Positions 59,653 through 64,000 of a DNA stretch of 64,000 nt are shown one piece after another. Below the pieces are notes generated by a model. It saw nothing but the letters and a program-made list of their open reading frames with translations. It ran no database searches and was not told where the DNA came from. Source of the DNA: Psoroptes ovis (Eukaryota; Arthropoda; Arachnida; Sarcoptiformes; Psoroptidae); contig PQWQ01000022.1 in assembly GCA_002943765.1 (NCBI GenBank), positions 682,001-746,000 of the forward strand, in the 5' to 3' direction. The number at the start of each line of letters is the position of its first letter. Positions within the stretch are counted from its first letter, which is position 1. A program made the translations under genes and the position numbers.

Positions 59653-59671
59653 GACACACACACACACACAC
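59653..59671. repeat. CA microsatellite
   Basis: About nine CA units. Confidence 0.85.
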
Positions 59672-59846
59672 AGAGAGAGTAAACATACTCGAATACCCAA
59701 GTACCCTAGAGGTCCTCATTGAATACACATTATTAGCTTGGGAAAAATGGTCCGAAAAAGACAAAGTATTTAAGAAGGACCTTATAATGAGATCGACAAA
59801 TGTCTTGGGCATTTCATTTATTAATTCATTTGTTTATCTATTTATT

Positions 59847-59928
59847 TAGGTTGTCCGATAAGTTCTTGCCGATTTTCTCATAATTCTTTACGATATAATC
59901 GGCAAAAACTTTTCGGACAACCTAATAA
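59847..59928. mobile_element. Mariner-like MITE, symmetric subfamily
   Basis: TTAGGTTGTCCGATAAGTTC and CAAAAACTTTTCGGACAACC around TTTACGATATAATCGGC. Confidence 0.88.
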
Positions 59929-61062
59929 TTATTTATTTATTCTGAGTTAAAAAAGCCGAAGGCATCTTTTTGGGTCTTGCCTATTTATAAGGCATGTATT
60001 TGTAGACAACTATTTTTAACCAAGTTATCGTCAAGTTGAACAAGTCAACCAAGTGTAAAAATAGCCTAAAAATAGTTTTGGAAACATGAATTAAATAGAT
60101 TGTACACATGTAAAAGTGTAACACACACACCCGTTTATACCTTGAAAACAATTACAATGTATAAAAATGTTTATTCGGGAAATATTTCCGGGGAAAAATT
60201 CCCGTAAATTTACCCGAATTTTTTTCGGTCCCAGGAAAACAAAAAATTCCGGAAAATTTCTCTTGTATCATTATTTCAATCAATTTTTTATGATTATTAT
60301 GTAAATAATAATCATCATATGGCAATCAAATATTGATTCGGCAATCTATTAAATACAGACACATTCATAAATGTCGTTATATATTATCGGTGCACATTGA
60401 ACACATTTCTTCGGGTTTCTCTCATTTCTTTTCTCAGTGCTTTGTATGACGACAGCTTCGGCATCGACAGTACCGGTATGAAATGAACTTTTTTCACCAT
60501 AGAATAACATTCAAAAATTCGCTCATTTCATATCGGTAGCGACGGCAAGTATAAATGTTCATACGCAGAACACGTTTAGCACTAAAAGTTTGATCATTAA
60601 AATGAAATGTACGGAGAGAAATGTTCCCGAAAATCATTGTGGAATAATGATTTCAAACGATTTTGAAACGATGGGGATCTGAAATTTCCCAAATTGACAA
60701 TAAACTGGAATCAATTGCTTCAGTGTAAGACCCTATTTTCGAGACTGATCGAAACTACAGTGAACCTACTACTACCCAAGGAATTTCAGGGGAAAAGTTT
60801 CGGGAAAAATTTTTCGGGAAAAATGTTTACCGAAATCATTACCGAAATGAAATTTCAACATTCATAAAAAAAATGAAAGGATCGAAAAATGAATGGAAAC
60901 CCGAAAAACAAAAATTCCCGGAAAATTTCTCCGATAAAAGAAATTTCAAAGAAAATTCCCGAATTCTTAATTCTAAATATGCAAATTAGGGCCGTAAATA
61001 CTAAGGAGTAGAGAAGGCATTCATTCTGTGTATGCAAAACAGACTCCATTCTTCGGCAAATA

Positions 61063-61144
61063 TTACGGTTGTCCGAAAAGTTCATTCCGCTTGATCACAT
61101 TGCTGCTCATAAAAATCGGCCAGAACTTTTCGGACAACATAATA
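61063..61144 (-). mobile_element. Mariner-like MITE, asymmetric subfamily, inverted
   Basis: ATTACGGTTGTCCGAAAAGT with TCATTCCGCTTGATC on the left, and GCCAGAACTTTTCGGACAAC on the right. Confidence 0.86.
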
Positions 61145-61647
61145 TTTCAGAAACATTGCTCGGTGAATATGGAAATGTTCCCGAAATAAAATATATTTCT
61201 GGGTATATTCCCGTGTACACATAATAATCATCATAAGCTTCATCATCATCACGATCCATGATTACACATGTCATCATCATTGATCGATATGTCTAAAATA
61301 AAAAATCAGTCAAATTTTGGAGTTGAATTTAAAAGTCAAAGAATTCGAGAATTTCCAGAAAGTTTCTCGATAAAAAAAATTCGATAAAATTTCCGAGAAA
61401 CTTACCGGAAACTTTCCGTAAAATTCCCAGGAAAATTCCTGCAAATATTCGCAGGAAAATTCTAACAAGATTCTTGGACAAAAAACATTCATGCTCAGAA
61501 TATTTTCATGAATATATAAGAAATGATTGAACAATTGATTATTAAGATTTATGATTATATTCAATGTACTGATAATAATAACGATAAAATAATAAACTTT
61601 TATGGGAAAAATTTTATTTTTTTTTCTGGAAAATTTTCTCTATTTGA

Positions 61648-61739
61648 GGTTGCCCGAAAAGTTCTGACGGTTTTTCGAAGCATTGCTTCAATGGAAAGTG
61701 AATGGAGTTGAAAGCGACAGAACTTTTCGGACAACCATA
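61648..61739. mobile_element. Diverged mariner-like MITE
   Basis: AGGTTGCCCGAAAAGTTCTG on the left and GACAGAACTTTTCGGACAAC on the right. Confidence 0.72.
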
Positions 61740-61953
61740 ATCAATGTTTAACGATTTTGCCTGTTTGATCAAATACAATAAAATAAAATAATTTGATTTA
61801 AACTTTTACATTAAACAGAAGAACAAGAGGAGAGAGAGAACGTATTTTCATGTTATAATTCAAAGAAATTCTTTGGGAAAATTTCTTAAAGAATCTCACA
61901 GTCGATTCGTATGTTCATTGATCGTCGTACATGATTCATTTGTATGATTTTAA

Positions 61954-62030
61954 AGGTTGTCCGGAAAGTAATGTCTGCTTCTCTCGTAGACTTTCAAGTG
62001 AAAATGCGGCATCACTTTCCGGACAAGCAA
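61954..62030. mobile_element. Diverged mariner-like MITE
   Basis: AAGGTTGTCCGGAAAGTAAT on the left and GCATCACTTTCCGGACAAGC on the right. Confidence 0.7.
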
Positions 62031-62619
62031 TTGCACTTGGAAAATTACGTGTGTTTGACATTTTTCATGTATTTATTTACATTATTCATAAATATCATTA
62101 CCGAAATATATTACGGTAACAGAATTTATGAATATTTTATTTTTTTTTTGCCGGAATCATCAAAAAAAAAAAAAAAAAATTTTGTGAATAAATGAAAGAG
62201 TTATAATTGATTTAGAGCAGGAGAGAGGAGAATGGAGTGAAAAAAATTGATTTCAAATTGATTTTTTTTGAAATTCATATCTCGGTAACAGCGTTTGTGA
62301 ATGGGACAAAATTTTGGAAAATTTTCCGGGAAAAAAATTTTCTCAAAAAATTTGAGAAATTTCCGGAAAATTTCCCGTGAAATTTTAATTAAAAACGGAT
62401 TTCGATGGCCGCAACCATGGACACCACTGCCACCACCTTCACCACCACACAGATATCTGGATCAATACCTCTTGCCAGGTGGTGGTCGTGTAAGGTGTCG
62501 GCGTCTTTCAATTAATCAATGACATGTGACTCATTCTCATTCAACGAAATTTTTTCAATCAACGAAGTTCTACGCTTGATTGGTCACAGAAATAATTTTA
62601 TTGAAAGACTATTACTTTA

Positions 62620-62692
62620 GGTTGTCCGTAAAGTTTGGTCGGTTTTTCTAATAGAAATATTCAATGAAAATCCGAACGAACTTTATGGACAG
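62620..62692. mobile_element. Diverged mariner-like MITE with GTAAAGT end
   Basis: TTAGGTTGTCCGTAAAGTTT with GGTCGG, and CCGAACGAACTTTATGGACA. Confidence 0.7.
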
Positions 62693-63394
62693 GCATTGAA
62701 TTGTTTGAACATGTTTCAAATACGACTGGTGTGTCTATCAAGGATTATAACCTCAATGATAGACACAGACAAGCTCGTCAACAATTATTTGTACAGGTGA
62801 ACTAAATACAAATGTGAATAATTTCAAAGAAATATTTCCGAATATTTTTTTTCCGGAAATTTTCCACGGAAAAAAATTTTCCAAAAATAACTCTTTCGAC
62901 ACCCCCTTAGGGCGTCACACAGAGATTGAAAAGCAAGTGATTCAATGGCTTTGCATAATGATTATAGGGAGCCCATAGTAATTATATGTTTGCACATTTA
63001 TATGTGTGGGCTAAAATAGACCAAAAAAAAAAAAAAAAAATAGGCCAAAAATGGCCTTGAGGCATTTTTGGAAAGTGAACTGGTGCTGACCACTGCAATC
63101 GACCATGCTTTCAAGAGAGAGAGAGAGATGAATCATCGTGGACTTGGTCGCGATTTGGAGTCCAATTTGATTGATTATACTGGTCTCATTCACTTGAATA
63201 CAAAATGAGAAATTTCCCAGAAATCAATTTTGGCCCAATCCATCTATGCACTCTGGTCAACGGTAACTAATGACCATGGACATCTAACTTCATATGTCAT
63301 CTTCACTGGTCATCATTAAATTCAAGTGAACTTGAACAAGTCACTCCTGAAGAACAAGAGATTTCCAGGAATTTTCTTCGAAAAAAAAAATTAG

Positions 63395-63489
63395 AGGTTG
63401 TCCGTCAAGTTCGGTCGGATTACCTAATAGAAAGTAGTGGCCAAACAGAATAACATCGACATCGGACCGAACTTTACGGACAGCCTAAG
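63395..63489. mobile_element. Diverged mariner-like MITE with GTCAAGT end
   Basis: AGGTTGTCCGTCAAGTTCGG and GACCGAACTTTACGGACAGC, with a middle of about 45 bp. Confidence 0.72.
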
Positions 63490-63741
63490 TAATAGATGCA
63501 GCACCAGCTAAAAGAAGATTCACTTCTACTTAGTACTAATGAGAATGAACAAAAGAAATTCTTCGAGAAACAAAAAAAAAAAATTCCCAGAAAAATTTCG
63601 CAATCGCCCCTGAGGCTATTTGCAGTGATATTCAACGTCTTATTGAATTTCAGATCATTATTACGACACACACACACATCGTTGTTGTTCATCTCTTATT
63701 CATCTAAGAATTCTAAGAATTCAATAAATCCTTTTGAATGT

Positions 63742-63824
63742 ATTAGGTTGTCCGAAAAGTTCTGGCCAATTTTCATGAGCAACTTTCGATTGATTAAGCC
63801 GAATGAACTTTTCGGACAACCTAA
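63742..63824 (+). mobile_element. Mariner-like MITE, asymmetric subfamily
   Basis: TTAGGTTGTCCGAAAAGTTC, ATGAGCAACT, GATTAAGCCGAATGAAC and TTTTCGGACAACCTAAA. One of the least diverged copies. Confidence 0.9.
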
Positions 63825-64000
63825 AATTATTACATTAATCAATCAAAGATGTCTAATTACAAAAGAAATTCGATTACCACCGATTTCTTACGAAACAAAA
63901 ACATTCGAATCCAATTAAAAAGAATTAAGATCGGCATTAATTAATTAATAGAATTCTATTAATTAATTCTTAGTTTTAATTGAGTTTTCATGGAATTCAA

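Larger units (their letters stand above)
57692..64000. other. Probable large intron of the octopamine receptor gene
   Basis: The missing TM1-TM5 exons must lie to the right on the minus strand, and none is visible here, so this stretch is probably intronic (inference). It is filled with MITEs (58595, 59290, 59491, 59847, 61063, 61648, 61954, 62620, 63395, 63742), CA repeats and TTTCCCGGGAAA-like tracts. No other exon with a family signal. Confidence 0.5.

Noticed and set aside
1..64000. tRNA, rRNA and bacterial-type genes or operons
   Set aside because: I looked for tRNA T-loop strings and conserved rRNA or bacterial gene signatures and saw none; a covariance-model search would be decisive.

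Overview
The window is nuclear DNA of an arthropod, most likely an astigmatid (house-dust or scab) mite. It is very AT-rich. Its genes have short GT-AG introns, mostly 55-260 bp. A group 7 mite-allergen-family gene sits at the left edge, and the arthropod genes include a beta-type octopamine receptor exon, a full ABCB transporter, a ClC-2-type chloride channel and PHYHD1. No bacterial-type gene organisation is present. The species call is inference.

Layout: 1-507 (minus) group 7 allergen-like protein, cut by the window edge. 2243-3121 (plus) orphan single-pass membrane protein. 6214-7570 (minus) secreted Q/P-rich protein. 8754-13569 (minus) six-exon ABCB (P-glycoprotein/MDR-like) transporter; the exons I assigned sum to 1424 codons in frame. 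15201-15683 LINE endonuclease fragment, directly followed by a 6.8 kb satellite array (15718-22497). 24307-25244 (minus) secreted K/D/Y/H-repeat protein. 26526-31659 (minus) 13-exon ClC-2-like chloride channel; the exons sum to 937 codons in frame. 38157-39177 (plus) PHYHD1-like Fe(II)/2-oxoglutarate dioxygenase. 39991-40527 and 41169-42206 (plus) two orphan secreted proteins. 43352-45472 second satellite array, related to the first but on the opposite strand. 45473-57211 non-coding and repeat-rich. 57212-57691 (minus) last exon of a beta-adrenergic-like octopamine receptor. Its upstream exons are not seen before 64000, so 57692-64000 is probably one large intron.

Repeats dominate. About 45 miniature inverted-repeat elements of 75-95 bp with mariner-like ends (GGTTGTCCGAAAAGTT type, TA at the borders) are scattered throughout and are densest after 46 kb. 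Three exactly 147-bp copies of a second family have CCCTTA ends and TTAA borders (piggyBac-like). Other notable structures are a perfect 77-bp-arm palindrome (42491-42657), a cluster of five CACGTG boxes (56310-56414), tandemised transposon ends inside two introns of the chloride-channel gene, and a dispersed ATTCAYAAATGTCGTTAC motif.

The genes do not form one pathway. Together they look like an ordinary eukaryotic neighbourhood of transport, channel, enzyme and receptor genes, embedded in non-autonomous transposons and satellite DNA. All splice sites were assigned by eye from GT/AG, reading phase and family conservation, and none is supported by transcripts.
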